Assembly: GCA_002496845.1 (NCBI GenBank)
Contig: DALQ01000039.1
Span: 1 to 32,503, forward strand
Length of the DNA: 32,503 bases
Direction of reading: 5' to 3'
Source: Euryarchaeota archaeon UBA495
Lineage (GTDB): Archaea > Thermoplasmatota > Poseidoniia > Poseidoniales > Poseidoniaceae
Position 1 is the stretch's first letter. Every line of letters starts with the position of its first letter. Shown in pieces: positions 1 through 7,311 of this stretch. A program made the position numbers and the translations under genes. The notes beneath the pieces were generated by a model that saw only the letters and a list, made by a program, of their open reading frames with translations, searched no databases and was not told the origin of the DNA.

Positions 1-1248
1 CATGGCGTGGTTGAACAGGTGGAAGAGCGCCGCACCGAAGGCAACGATGACGATCGTCTTGTTCTTGTCGTACCCTGCATAACTCGGGTCATGCCAGTTG
101 AGGGCGTTGGCGAGGAACAAGGCAGCACCGAGACCGGTGAAGATGTAGGCCAACTGGCTCATCGTTGAGTAGGCCAGGACCTTCTTCAGGTCCATTTGCA
201 CGAAGGCAATCAGGGCCGCCATGCACGCGGTGATGCCACCCACGAGGGCGATGATGAAGGCGAGGTCCGTGAAGGCCCCATGCATCGCTTCAGCGGCGAA
301 GATGGGGAACATGCGGGCCACGAGGTAGAGGCCAGCGTTGACCATCGTTGCAGCGTGGATGAGGGCCGAGACGGGCGTCGGGCCCTCCATGGCGTCGGGG
401 AGCCAAACGTGGAGAGGGAATTGGGCAGACTTGCCGACCGCACCGATGAACATGAAGCCCAAAGCGAGCTGCAGAGCGCCGCTCTTGCCCGCGTCCGCGA
501 TGGCCTGCAGGTGGCCACCGTCGAACACGACCGCGTACGAAAGGGCGTCTTGGCCGGCGGCGTAGGGCTGGAAAAGGTTCCAAAGCATGGCCAGCCCGAT
601 GACGAGGAACACGTCACCAACACGGGTCGTGAGGAAGGCCTTCTTGGCGGCGTAGGCCGCGGAGGGGCGCTCGTAGTAGAAGCCGATGAGCAGGTAGGAA
701 CACAGCCCCATCAATTCCCAGAAGATGAACAGCCAGAGGAAGGAGTCCGAGAGGACCATGCCGAGCATACCAGAACAGAAGAGCACGAACTCCGCATAGA
801 AGCGGTGGTTGCGGTTGTCGTTGATCGGATCCGTGTTCATGTAGCCGATGCTGAAGACGTTGATCAGCAGGCACAGGAAACTGGCCACAAAGAGCAGCAT
901 CACCGTGGTGTGGTCGACGTAGAACCCGAAGTCGAGGCTCATGGCCTGAATGCTGCCGGTCGCTGCGTCATGCCATCCGAAGTTGACCCAGTTCAGGACC
1001 GTGGAGGTTTCGGAAACGGTGGTTTGCCCGATGAATTTCGCGATGAGCATCAGGGAGCACACCAGGCTCGCCGCCATGACGGGAAGCGCAAGCAAGCCGC
1101 CTTCCTTCATCGTCCCCTTCCACCAGTCCTGTCCGTTGAACAGGCGACCGAGGAGGAGGATGACCGGGAAGGCCAACATCGGCAGCAGGATGATGAGCAA
1201 GGCATAGTCGGGCACGACAAGACCCGATGCGTAGGAATCTCCAGCCAT
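1..1248 (-). CDS. nuoL: NADH-quinone oxidoreductase-like subunit L (partial, C-terminus off window)
   Basis: This is the large antiporter-like membrane subunit of complex I, which carries out proton translocation at the distal end of the membrane arm. The first 416 residues are in the window, in an open frame from ATG 1248 to the left edge. Visible family hallmarks are FWELMGLCSYLLIG (residues 176-189, with the key TM5 glutamate E178), the K273-containing stretch VGKSAQFPLHVWLPDAMEGP, then TPVSALIHAATMVNAG (H298), and KKVLAYSTMSQL (355-366). The start is fixed by TGAGGTGAGACCATG, in which the nuoK stop codon forms the beginning of the Shine-Dalgarno sequence. It is the last nuo gene seen here; nuoM and nuoN would be expected further left, but that is inference. 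The frame is broken only by the window edge, not by mutation. Confidence 0.96.
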   Translation of the reverse strand, partial: MAGDSYASGLVVPDYALLIILLPMLAFPVILLLGRLFNGQDWWKGTMKEGGLLALPVMAASLVCSLMLIAKFIGQTTVSETSTVLNWVNFGWHDAATGSIQAMSLDFGFYVDHTTVMLLFVASFLCLLINVFSIGYMNTDPINDNRNHRFYAEFVLFCSGMLGMVLSDSFLWLFIFWELMGLCSYLLIGFYYERPSAAYAAKKAFLTTRVGDVFLVIGLAMLWNLFQPYAAGQDALSYAVVFDGGHLQAIADAGKSGALQLALGFMFIGAVGKSAQFPLHVWLPDAMEGPTPVSALIHAATMVNAGLYLVARMFPIFAAEAMHGAFTDLAFIIALVGGITACMAALIAFVQMDLKKVLAYSTMSQLAYIFTGLGAALFLANALNWHDPSYAGYDKNKTIVIVAFGAALFHLFNHAM

Positions 1249-1260
1249 GGTCTCACCTCA
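1249..1260 (-). promoter_or_regulatory. Stop-fused Shine-Dalgarno, nuoK to nuoL
   Basis: Read on the minus strand, the nuoK TGA stop continues directly into GGTGAGACC and the nuoL ATG. The stop and the ribosome-binding site therefore share bases, with 12 nt from stop to start, which suggests termination-reinitiation coupling. Confidence 0.75.
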
Positions 1261-1560
1261 GTGTTTCAACAGCTCGACCTCATCGAGCGAGATCGTCTCG
1301 TGCTGATTGTACATCGACAACAAGATGGCGAGACCGATGGCGACTTCCGCGGCAGCGATGGCGATGGCGAAGACGGTGTAGATCCATCCCGTCACGTCAC
1401 CGTGGTGCACCGCAGCAGCGGCGAACTGGAGGTTGGCCGCATTGAGCATCAGTTCGAAGCACATCAGGACGATGATGGCGTTCTTTCGGGTGAAGGCACC
1501 CCACAGGCCCATCACGAACAACATCGCAGAAAGGCCACTGACGTACAGGGGATCGATCAT
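1258..1560 (-). CDS. nuoK: NADH-quinone oxidoreductase-like subunit K
   Basis: Small three-helix membrane subunit of complex I in the proton-translocation path. At 100 residues it has the usual length for the family. Both functional membrane glutamates are present: E36 in VLMCFELMLNAANL and E72 in IAAAEVAIGLAI, at the same numbers as in E. coli NuoK. The start codon overlaps the stop of the upstream NuoJ C-terminal gene as ATGA (1557-1560), and the GAGGAGGAA codons ending that gene supply a Shine-Dalgarno sequence. Nothing about this protein is unusual, which contrasts with the modified subunits beside it. Confidence 0.97.
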   Translation of the reverse strand: MIDPLYVSGLSAMLFVMGLWGAFTRKNAIIVLMCFELMLNAANLQFAAAAVHHGDVTGWIYTVFAIAIAAAEVAIGLAILLSMYNQHETISLDEVELLKH

Positions 1561-2138
1561 TCCTCCTCACCTCCGCCGATGGCAGCCTCATGCTGCAAGA
1601 GCAGGTTGTGCAGTTCGGGCAGGTCGATCTGCCCGGTGCCGTTGGCGTCAAGCGTGCGCATCAAGGCGTCCACGTCACGGAAGGGCAGGTCGTCGATGCC
1701 CGCTTGGCGAAGCGCGGCTTCGAATTCCATCGCATCGAGGGTTCCCGAGCCGTCGCGGTCGAAGCCCGCGAACAACTGAGCGACGCTGAGCCCGCGTGCC
1801 GCGAGATGTGTGGCGAAGCGGGCGAGTTCGTCCCCATCGAGGTTCGACGTGGTGAGCGCTTCGAGCGCGGCCTTGTCGAGGTCTGCTTCCTGCCAAAGCA
1901 GGTTCTCGAGGCGTTCGTCACGCACGAGGTACGCCGCACCGATCATCGCCACGGCCAGCAGCACGCCCAGCAGGGCAAGCGGCAGTGACCAGGCGCCAAA
2001 CATGGCGTCGGAAAGCATCGGTGTGTCGAGGGTGGCGTCGCTTGGGTTGGCCCAAATCGCGTCGTCGGCGAGGACGCCGAGCAACACGAAGAGCAGGGCG
2101 AGGAGCCCCAGTCGGGTGGTGATGGAGGTCAGCCTCAT
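1557..2138 (-). CDS. nuoJ: NuoJ C-terminal half fused to an EF-hand domain
   Basis: The 193-residue product has two membrane helices (about 8-25 and 50-72), which would supply TM4-5 of NuoJ missing from the upstream gene. The second helix, AVAMIGAAYLVRDE, resembles the end of NuoJ. A soluble domain of about 120 residues follows, with two canonical calcium-binding loops: DRDGSGTLDAME (127-138) and DANGTGQIDLPE (164-175). Both have acidic or oxygen ligands at loop positions 1, 3, 5, 9 and 12 and the central glycine at 6. A degenerate third hand may lie near residues 96-107. Positive charges at the N-terminus and after helix 2 place the EF-hands in the cytoplasm. The start overlaps the stop of the NuoJ N-half (ATGA, 2135-2138). 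Split nuoJ is known from methanogen Fpo operons; calcium-binding EF-hands on NuoJ are not something I recognise. Calcium control of the complex is inference. Confidence 0.85.
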   Translation of the reverse strand: MRLTSITTRLGLLALLFVLLGVLADDAIWANPSDATLDTPMLSDAMFGAWSLPLALLGVLLAVAMIGAAYLVRDERLENLLWQEADLDKAALEALTTSNLDGDELARFATHLAARGLSVAQLFAGFDRDGSGTLDAMEFEAALRQAGIDDLPFRDVDALMRTLDANGTGQIDLPELHNLLLQHEAAIGGGEEE

Positions 2139-2410
2139 TCGAAGTCCTCCTCGAGGATTTGACGGCGGGTGAGCATGATGCCGAAGAGGACCACCAACCC
2201 GACGCTCGCGATGTACACGAGGATCTGGATGGCCGCAAGGAACTCAGCTCCAAGCAGGATGAAAATACCCGCAATGGCGAGGAAGGCGAAGATGACAAAG
2301 AGCATGGAATGGGCGACTTTCTGGGCTTTGATGAGCCCGTAGGAGCCCGCGAGCGCAGCCGTCGCGAAGAAAAAGAACACCGCGGTTTCCGCGACTGCGC
2401 CCAGGTCCAT
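2135..2410 (-). CDS. nuoJ: NADH-quinone oxidoreductase-like subunit J, N-terminal half
   Basis: This 91-residue membrane protein corresponds to the first three helices of NuoJ. It starts MDLGAVAETAVFFFF, has the conserved KVAHSMLF segment after TM1, and has the family signature EFLAAIQILVYIASVGLVV in TM3, the helix with the pi-bulge in complex I. The cytoplasmic end reads MLTRRQILEEDFE. The gene stops there and TM4-5 are encoded by the next, overlapping gene, so nuoJ is split into two cistrons. The ATG at 2410 lies one base after the nuoI TGA (TGAGATG). Longer in-frame starts reaching back into nuoI would add a charged non-family N-terminus and are not preferred. Confidence 0.93.
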   Translation of the reverse strand: MDLGAVAETAVFFFFATAALAGSYGLIKAQKVAHSMLFVIFAFLAIAGIFILLGAEFLAAIQILVYIASVGLVVLFGIMLTRRQILEEDFE

Positions 2411-2411
2411 C

Positions 2412-3392
2412 TCACGCACCCTCCTCTGCGGCCTTCTTGGCCGCACGGGCGGCCGCCTTGGCCCGCTTGTCGCGCTCCTTGTTGGCGCGCTTGGACAATT
2501 CAGCGTCCACCGCTTCTTGGTGGACGGAAGGCAAAACGCGCGTCCTGGAGGCGTCAAACCAGAGGTCTTGACGGGTGAATCCGGACATGCCGTCGTATTC
2601 GTTGGTCATGAAGAAGGACGTGAAACCGCACGCTTCCATGCACAGGCCGCAGAACATGCAGCGTCCCAAATCAATGCGACCTGAGACGATCTGATCGTCT
2701 GCGGTGTGGACGCCTTCGAGTCCAACGACCTCTTCCTCACCAGAGTCGTTCCATCGGACCGTGACGGTATCACCGCTCAGGTCGAGCACCTCACCGAAGC
2801 GCCATGCTTCGGGAGCGTCGTCGTGAGCGGTGGCGAGGTTGAACGTGGCTTGCTCTTCAGCGACACCCTCGATTTCAACGGCCATCCAGCCGCCCACTTC
2901 GAGGTCAGCCCCGAAGCCTTCGTGCTCACCCTCAGCGCCGTCAAGCACGTCAACGCGGAGTTCGGTGGTCATGTGGAGGCAGTCGTTTGGACACGCCGTC
3001 ACGCACAACTTGCACGCGGTGCAGGTTTCCCAAATGACACCAATGCGGCCGTTGTAGTTGCCAGGAACGAAGAGCCAAGGTTCCATGTCCTCAAGACGCT
3101 CGTAAGGATACAGAATGGTCTGAGGGCGCCAAACGGAGGGCACAAGGTCGCTCGCTTCACGGTCGGCGGCGTACTGGTGGGCGTGCTTGGACACGTCGTT
3201 GAAGGCGACGTTGCTTTCGACACGGGCCTTGCTGCCTTCGTCGAGCACCTGAGGAGCCAGCGTGTTGTGGTAGCCCCATGCGAAACGCTTCCCGATGACG
3301 GGGAAGGTCCGCAGGGCGGTGATCATGGTCACCTTGAACGGGTACCAGAAGAGGTTCCGGAAGTTGGGTTGTGCGTGGGGGTGCATGGGCAT
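2412..3392 (-). CDS. nuoI: NADH-quinone oxidoreductase-like subunit I (2x[4Fe-4S]) with inter-cluster insertion
   Basis: This iron-sulfur subunit carries electrons across the connecting arm of complex I to the NuoB cluster. It has two ferredoxin-type motifs: CTACKLCVTACP (C124, C127, C130, C134) and CMFCGLCMEACG (C245, C248, C251, C255). In ordinary NuoI the two motifs are a few tens of residues apart. Here about 110 residues separate the last cysteine of the first motif from the first cysteine of the second. The insert is acidic and beta-rich, and its WRFGEVLDLSGDTVTVRWND segment (197-216) looks like a small SH3/Tudor-like barrel. The N-terminus FRNLFWYPFKVTMITALRTF is family-like. The C-terminus (300-326) is a Lys/Ala-rich tail. 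Total length is 326 residues against roughly 150-200 for usual homologues. The start follows the nuoH stop through TGAGGTGAGACCATG. Confidence 0.95.
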   Translation of the reverse strand: MPMHPHAQPNFRNLFWYPFKVTMITALRTFPVIGKRFAWGYHNTLAPQVLDEGSKARVESNVAFNDVSKHAHQYAADREASDLVPSVWRPQTILYPYERLEDMEPWLFVPGNYNGRIGVIWETCTACKLCVTACPNDCLHMTTELRVDVLDGAEGEHEGFGADLEVGGWMAVEIEGVAEEQATFNLATAHDDAPEAWRFGEVLDLSGDTVTVRWNDSGEEEVVGLEGVHTADDQIVSGRIDLGRCMFCGLCMEACGFTSFFMTNEYDGMSGFTRQDLWFDASRTRVLPSVHQEAVDAELSKRANKERDKRAKAAARAAKKAAEEGA

Positions 3393-3404
3393 GGTCTCAC
3401 CTCA
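3393..3404 (-). promoter_or_regulatory. Stop-fused Shine-Dalgarno, nuoH to nuoI
   Basis: The nuoH TGA runs into GGTGAGACC and the nuoI ATG with 12 nt from stop to start. This 15-base junction (TGAGGTGAGACCATG) is identical to the nuoK-nuoL one. Confidence 0.75.
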
Positions 3405-4886
3405 CTCCGTTCCTGGGACCACGGTCCCTGCGGGTTCAAGCGTCCGAACGTGGAACATACGCTCCGGACTCGCGTCCTTGTCCTCGTCGTTGAGGAGGTA
3501 GAAGAAGATGGCAAGGGTGACCACGGTCACGATGACGGGCAAGGCCCACGCGAAGAGGCCGAGGCCCCATGCGTTCCCGAGGCCTTCCTCAACAACACCG
3601 GCAGGGTCGTAGAGGAAGAGGCGGAACAGGACGGCCACAAGGAGGTTGATCACCGAGAGCGGCAGCAGGATGCGCCAGCCGAATTCGAGGATCTGATCGG
3701 TGCGGATACGAAGCAGGGCCACACGGGCCCAGACGAAGACCACGGCGAAGACCAACCAAGCCTTGAGCAGGACCCAGACGATGCTGGTGCCGGCGAGACC
3801 GATGATGGGCACGTCGCCCCACACGCCCGAGAAGGGCGCGTGCCAGCCGCCAAGGAAGAAGTGGGCGAAGAGGATGCATGCGGCGTAGGTGCGCATGTAC
3901 TCGGCCGCGAAGAGCAGACCGAAGCGCATGCCGCCGTATTCCGTCCACCATCCTTCGACAAGTTCAGCCTCGGCTTCGGGCATGTCGAAGGGGATGCGCT
4001 CGACTTCAGCGAGCATCGAGATGAGGAAGAGCGCCCCGCCGAGGGGCAGGAGGAAGAGGTTCCAGGTGCCCGACTGGCCTTGGAACGTCACGATTTCAAC
4101 GAAGTTGAAGGAGCCGGAAACGACGCATACAGAGAGGACGGTGAGCAAGAGGGGAATCTCGTAGGAGGTCAACTGCACCGCAGAGCGAATGCCGCCGATG
4201 AGGGTGTACTTGTTGTTCGACGCCCAGCCGCCAAAGAACACGCCGATGGGCGCGATGCCGAACACGGCCATGGCGAAGAGCACGCTGAGTTCGGGGTTGG
4301 CGCCGTAGATGCCAGCACCCATGGGGATGAGCCCGAGGATGAGCACCGTGGATGAGATGACGAGGTAGGGCGCCACTTCGAACACGAGTTTGTCCGCACG
4401 CTCGGGAACCATGTGCTCCTTGATGAGGAACTTCATGCCGTCCGCGATGTTCTGGAAGAAGCCAGGGAAGATGGCGAACCCCATCCACGAGCGGTTGTTG
4501 ACGCGGTCGACGGTGGGGCGGTCCGGATCGTGATTGCCAAAACTGGCGTTCAGCCAACGGTTCACGGCCCCGATCGGCTTGCCGATGAAGGGCACCATGT
4601 CCCACCATGCGCCGGCCGTGGTGCCGTTCTCGCCGATCCATAGCGAGCGAAGCGAGGTCATGGCCCCACGACGGTCCATCATGCGGCCGAGCTGCTTGCG
4701 CTCGATCCAGAGGATCATGAACATCGAGAGCATGATGGCCGCGAAGCCCACGAGCGAGGTGATGAGCGCGCCGGTGAAGGCGGCGATGGCTTCGGCTTGA
4801 CCCTCAAGGGGCGTGCCGGCAAGCAGGTTGACGATGGCCCCTCCGAGGTCATCGTAGACGAGCGAACGAACGGTTGGCAGCTCCAT
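3402..4886 (-). CDS. nuoH: NADH-quinone oxidoreductase-like subunit H, enlarged
   Basis: Membrane subunit that forms the quinone (or equivalent carrier) chamber roof and the first proton channel. Conserved parts are WIERKQLGRMMDRRG (60-74), ADGMKFLIKE (148-157), NNKYTLIGGIRSAVQLTSYE (224-243) and the acidic loop ERIPFDMPEAEAELVEGWW (296-314) followed by TEYGGMRFGLLF. Usual NuoH is about 320-350 residues; this one is 494. The extra length lies mainly in the first cytoplasmic loop (about 75-145: Trp/Pro/Asn-rich, including the segments GAWWDMVPFIGKPIGAVNRW and DRPTVDRVNNRSW) and in a C-terminal extension with an added helix and a hydrophilic tail (about 440-494). The start follows nuoD through TGAGGTGATTCGCCATG. 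The loop lies where NuoH contacts NuoB, NuoD and NuoI, so the insert probably packs against the peripheral arm; that is inference. Confidence 0.95.
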   Translation of the reverse strand: MELPTVRSLVYDDLGGAIVNLLAGTPLEGQAEAIAAFTGALITSLVGFAAIMLSMFMILWIERKQLGRMMDRRGAMTSLRSLWIGENGTTAGAWWDMVPFIGKPIGAVNRWLNASFGNHDPDRPTVDRVNNRSWMGFAIFPGFFQNIADGMKFLIKEHMVPERADKLVFEVAPYLVISSTVLILGLIPMGAGIYGANPELSVLFAMAVFGIAPIGVFFGGWASNNKYTLIGGIRSAVQLTSYEIPLLLTVLSVCVVSGSFNFVEIVTFQGQSGTWNLFLLPLGGALFLISMLAEVERIPFDMPEAEAELVEGWWTEYGGMRFGLLFAAEYMRTYAACILFAHFFLGGWHAPFSGVWGDVPIIGLAGTSIVWVLLKAWLVFAVVFVWARVALLRIRTDQILEFGWRILLPLSVINLLVAVLFRLFLYDPAGVVEEGLGNAWGLGLFAWALPVIVTVVTLAIFFYLLNDEDKDASPERMFHVRTLEPAGTVVPGTE

Positions 4887-4900
4887 GGCGAATCACCTCA
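4887..4900 (-). promoter_or_regulatory. Stop-fused Shine-Dalgarno, nuoD to nuoH
   Basis: The nuoD TGA opens the sequence TGAGGTGATTCGCC directly before the nuoH ATG. The spacing is two bases longer than at most other junctions here. Confidence 0.7.
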
Positions 4901-6037
4901 GCGGTCGGTCTCCCCGATGCACGGATCGAAGCTGCCCATGATGGCAGGAATGTCAGCCACCTTGTAGCCGATCATGGTCTCCGCCACGAACGGGATGGTG
5001 ATGAACATCGGAGAACGGATGGAAAGGCGGTATGGGTTCTTCCCACGCCCTTCGCCGCCACCGTGGATGTAGAATTGACTCGCGCCGCGGGTGCACTCGT
5101 AGTTGCTGAACCCGGTGGCTCCTGCGGGGGCTCGGGTCGGTGCCTTGGCGAGGATCATTTCGTCGCCGTTGGAGTACGTCGTGTTCTTGCCGCCGGGAAT
5201 CTTCTCAATCGCGTCGAGGATCATCCGGCACGACATGCGCATTTCTTCCATTCGGACACGATAGCGGTCGTAGCAGTCGCTGCCTTTGACGCTCGTCGGC
5301 TTTTCCACGGCCGGCTCCCAGTCCAATTGGTCGTACACCGAGTACGGATGAGTCCAACGCACGTCGTAGTTGACACCAGAAGCGCGGACGTTGGGGCCAG
5401 AAACGCCGCATTCAACCATGCTTTCGGCGGTCGCGTAGCCCACGCCCTGCAGGCGAACGAGGAAAATCGTTGACTCGTCGAGCAACATCTCGTATTCATC
5501 GATGCGCTTCTCGAACAGCTTCACCTTGGCGATGAGGCGGTCGGACCATCCGGGCGGGATGTCGCGCTTGACGCCGCCGATGCGGGGGTAGTTGTAGTGC
5601 ATGCGGGAGCCTCCGAGTTCCTGAAGCAGGTCCAGGAACATCTCGCGCTCACGAAGCGCCCACGTCATGATGGTCAGGTTGCCAACGTCAGGACCGTATG
5701 CGCCGAGCCACATCAGGTGGCTGGCGATGCGCTGGCACTCCGCAGCGATGCAGCGGATGTATTCGGCACGCTCGGGCACTTCGACCTCGAGCAAGTCCTC
5801 GGCCGCGTAGATGTACGAGTTCGCCCAGGTCATGGCCGACACGTAGCACAAGCGGTCGCAATAGGGCGTGACTTGCGTGAAGTTACGCGCTTCGGCGATC
5901 TTCTCGACGCCGCGGTGAATGTACCCGAGTTCCGCCTCGGCGTCGACGACGGTTTCACCGTCGACCTGGACGCGAAGCGTCCAGAGGCCGTGCGTCATGG
6001 GGTGCTGGGGGCCCATCGTGATCCACATCTTTGCCAT
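4898..6037 (-). CDS. nuoD: NADH-quinone oxidoreductase-like subunit D (49-kDa subunit)
   Basis: Subunit that lines the carrier-binding cavity next to cluster N2. Its 379 residues are the normal length. Family marks include MGPQHPMTHG (8-17; H16 is the conserved pocket histidine), ELGYIHRGVEKIAE (36-49), PYCDRLCYVSAM (58-69; Y65 aligns with the quinone-ligating tyrosine), GVSGPNVRASGV and the C-terminal GSFDPCIGETDR, close to the usual GSFDPVMGDVDR. The paired CxxC motifs of NiFe hydrogenase large subunits are absent, so this is a respiratory complex and not a hydrogenase. In operons with an NADH module nuoE, nuoF and nuoG would usually come next; here nuoH follows directly. Confidence 0.97.
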   Translation of the reverse strand: MAKMWITMGPQHPMTHGLWTLRVQVDGETVVDAEAELGYIHRGVEKIAEARNFTQVTPYCDRLCYVSAMTWANSYIYAAEDLLEVEVPERAEYIRCIAAECQRIASHLMWLGAYGPDVGNLTIMTWALREREMFLDLLQELGGSRMHYNYPRIGGVKRDIPPGWSDRLIAKVKLFEKRIDEYEMLLDESTIFLVRLQGVGYATAESMVECGVSGPNVRASGVNYDVRWTHPYSVYDQLDWEPAVEKPTSVKGSDCYDRYRVRMEEMRMSCRMILDAIEKIPGGKNTTYSNGDEMILAKAPTRAPAGATGFSNYECTRGASQFYIHGGGEGRGKNPYRLSIRSPMFITIPFVAETMIGYKVADIPAIMGSFDPCIGETDR

Positions 6038-6052
6038 GATGACACCTCCTCA
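6038..6052 (-). promoter_or_regulatory. Stop-fused Shine-Dalgarno, nuoC to nuoD
   Basis: The nuoC TGA begins TGAGGAGGTGTCATC before the nuoD ATG. This is the strongest Shine-Dalgarno of the operon (GGAGGTG) and again starts within the stop codon. Confidence 0.72.
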
Positions 6053-6703
6053 CTTGACCCGGTCCTCATCGACCGGCTTGCGGACGAAGCCTTGGGCGTC
6101 GTCGTACATCTCGTTGTAATCGTGATAGCGAATTTTGTGCTGCTTCTGCAGCGGGTGGAAGCCATCGGGGCTGTCGTGAGGGTTCAGCACGCGGAACATG
6201 TTGTCGTGGCCATCGAACTTGATGCCCACGAGATCCCACGTCTCCTTCTCGTTCCAGTCCGCGCCACGCCAAACGGATTGAACGCTGGGCACACGGGGAT
6301 CATCGGTCTGGGGAAGGGGCACCAGCATCTCGATTTCGAGGGGCATGTCCATGCCCGACAGGTCGCCGGCCACGAGCACGTGGGACGTGTTTGGCTCAGG
6401 GTTGCTGACGGGCATGCGCTGGAGGTGGTAGGCGACTTCCCAGCCTCGCTGGTCATCGCCCTCGGGAAAGTGGGTGCCGGTCACCATGGAACAGTAGTTC
6501 ACGCCCATGTCGTGCTTGAGGCCCTTGGCCACGGTCAAGACGTGGGGGGCTGGAACGGTCAGCCGAAGGAAGGCGTAGCCGTGACCGGCGGTGTGGTTGA
6601 CCGACTCGGCGACCACGCCGAGGGCGGACCATGCGTCTTCGGCGGCGGTGACGCTCGCGGCCACGGCCGCTGCGTTCTGTTCGGCGCTGATGCTCATGCC
6701 CAT
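6050..6703 (-). CDS. nuoC: NADH-quinone oxidoreductase-like subunit C (30-kDa subunit)
   Basis: Peripheral-arm structural subunit of 217 residues that scaffolds NuoD. The signature of the 30-kDa family lies at 144-168, containing ADWNEKETWDLVGIKFDGH, followed by MFRVLNPHD. The part before it (about 45-130) corresponds to the usual alpha/beta domain. It is a separate gene from nuoD, not a nuoCD fusion. The first ATG (6703) lies two bases after the nuoB stop. A second in-frame ATG at 6697 would remove only Met-Gly, so the exact start is open. No unusual insertions are seen. Confidence 0.95.
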   Translation of the reverse strand: MGMSISAEQNAAAVAASVTAAEDAWSALGVVAESVNHTAGHGYAFLRLTVPAPHVLTVAKGLKHDMGVNYCSMVTGTHFPEGDDQRGWEVAYHLQRMPVSNPEPNTSHVLVAGDLSGMDMPLEIEMLVPLPQTDDPRVPSVQSVWRGADWNEKETWDLVGIKFDGHDNMFRVLNPHDSPDGFHPLQKQHKIRYHDYNEMYDDAQGFVRKPVDEDRVK

Positions 6704-6705
6704 GC

Positions 6706-7299
6706 TCAGTCCTCTCCCACGATGAGCGGCTTCTCGCCGGCGCGGCCGGCGTCTGGTGCGCCGCCGATGCGGATGATCTTCTCACGCAACAGGCCGAAGC
6801 CATCGATGAGCGCCTCAGGGCGAGGCGGGCATCCGGGAATGTAGACGTCGACGGGGATGACCGTGTCCACGCCTTCGAGAATGTTGTAGGATTGGAAGTA
6901 GGGGCCGCCCGAGATGGCGCATTCGCCCATCGCAATGCAGTACTTCGGCTCAGGCATTTGCTCCCACAATCGAACGATGGGGTCGGCGAACTTCTTGGAC
7001 ACCGGGCCGTTGACGAGCAGCACGTCGCTCTGACGAGGAGAGGAACGGAAGATGACCCCGAAGCGCTCAGCGTCAAAGCGGGGGATGGCGGAGGCAGCCA
7101 TCTCGATGGCACAGCACTTGATGCCAAGGTGGAGGGTGAACAAGGACTTGCGCCCTGCCCAGTTGAAGAAGCGGCCGGCCAGCACCGACAGGAATTGCTT
7201 GATTCGGGTGGCCTTCAGGGACTCGTCGGTGACGTCCCCGACAAAATCGAGCAAAGCCGAGCTGTTGAAAGCGGCGTAATTCTGACCTGGATCGCTCAT
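6706..7299 (-). CDS. nuoB: NADH-quinone oxidoreductase-like subunit B (cluster N2)
   Basis: Carries the terminal [4Fe-4S] cluster N2 that reduces the bound carrier. All four ligands are present: the tandem cysteines C62-C63 in GIKCCAIEM, C127 in IAMGECAISGG and C157 in DVYIPGCPPRPEAL. SSPRQSDVLLVNGPV (86-100) is also typical. The length of 197 residues is normal. The ATG at 7299 is set by TGAGGTGAAAACATG, where the TGA is the nuoA stop. Confidence 0.97.
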   Translation of the reverse strand: MSDPGQNYAAFNSSALLDFVGDVTDESLKATRIKQFLSVLAGRFFNWAGRKSLFTLHLGIKCCAIEMAASAIPRFDAERFGVIFRSSPRQSDVLLVNGPVSKKFADPIVRLWEQMPEPKYCIAMGECAISGGPYFQSYNILEGVDTVIPVDVYIPGCPPRPEALIDGFGLLREKIIRIGGAPDAGRAGEKPLIVGED

Positions 7300-7311
7300 G
7301 TTTTCACCTCA
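7300..7311 (-). promoter_or_regulatory. Stop-fused Shine-Dalgarno, nuoA to nuoB
   Basis: The nuoA TGA runs into GGTGAAAAC and the nuoB ATG, with the same 12-nt stop-to-start distance as the nuoH-nuoI and nuoK-nuoL junctions. Confidence 0.75.

Noticed and set aside
196..1779. Long plus-strand open frame of 527 codons opposite nuoL and nuoK
   Set aside because: The minus strand encodes well-conserved complex I subunits here. The plus-strand product is His/Glu/Asp/Arg-rich with no family likeness, as expected from the antisense of GC-rich genes with strong third-position bias.
2706..4355. Plus-strand frame of 549 codons opposite nuoI and nuoH
   Set aside because: It is the antisense of conserved genes, and its composition is that of a shadow frame.
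4898..6703. NuoC/NuoD-like genes as part of a membrane-bound NiFe hydrogenase
   Set aside because: The large-subunit homologue lacks the N- and C-terminal CxxC pairs that bind NiFe, and it carries the histidine and tyrosine of the respiratory quinone pocket.
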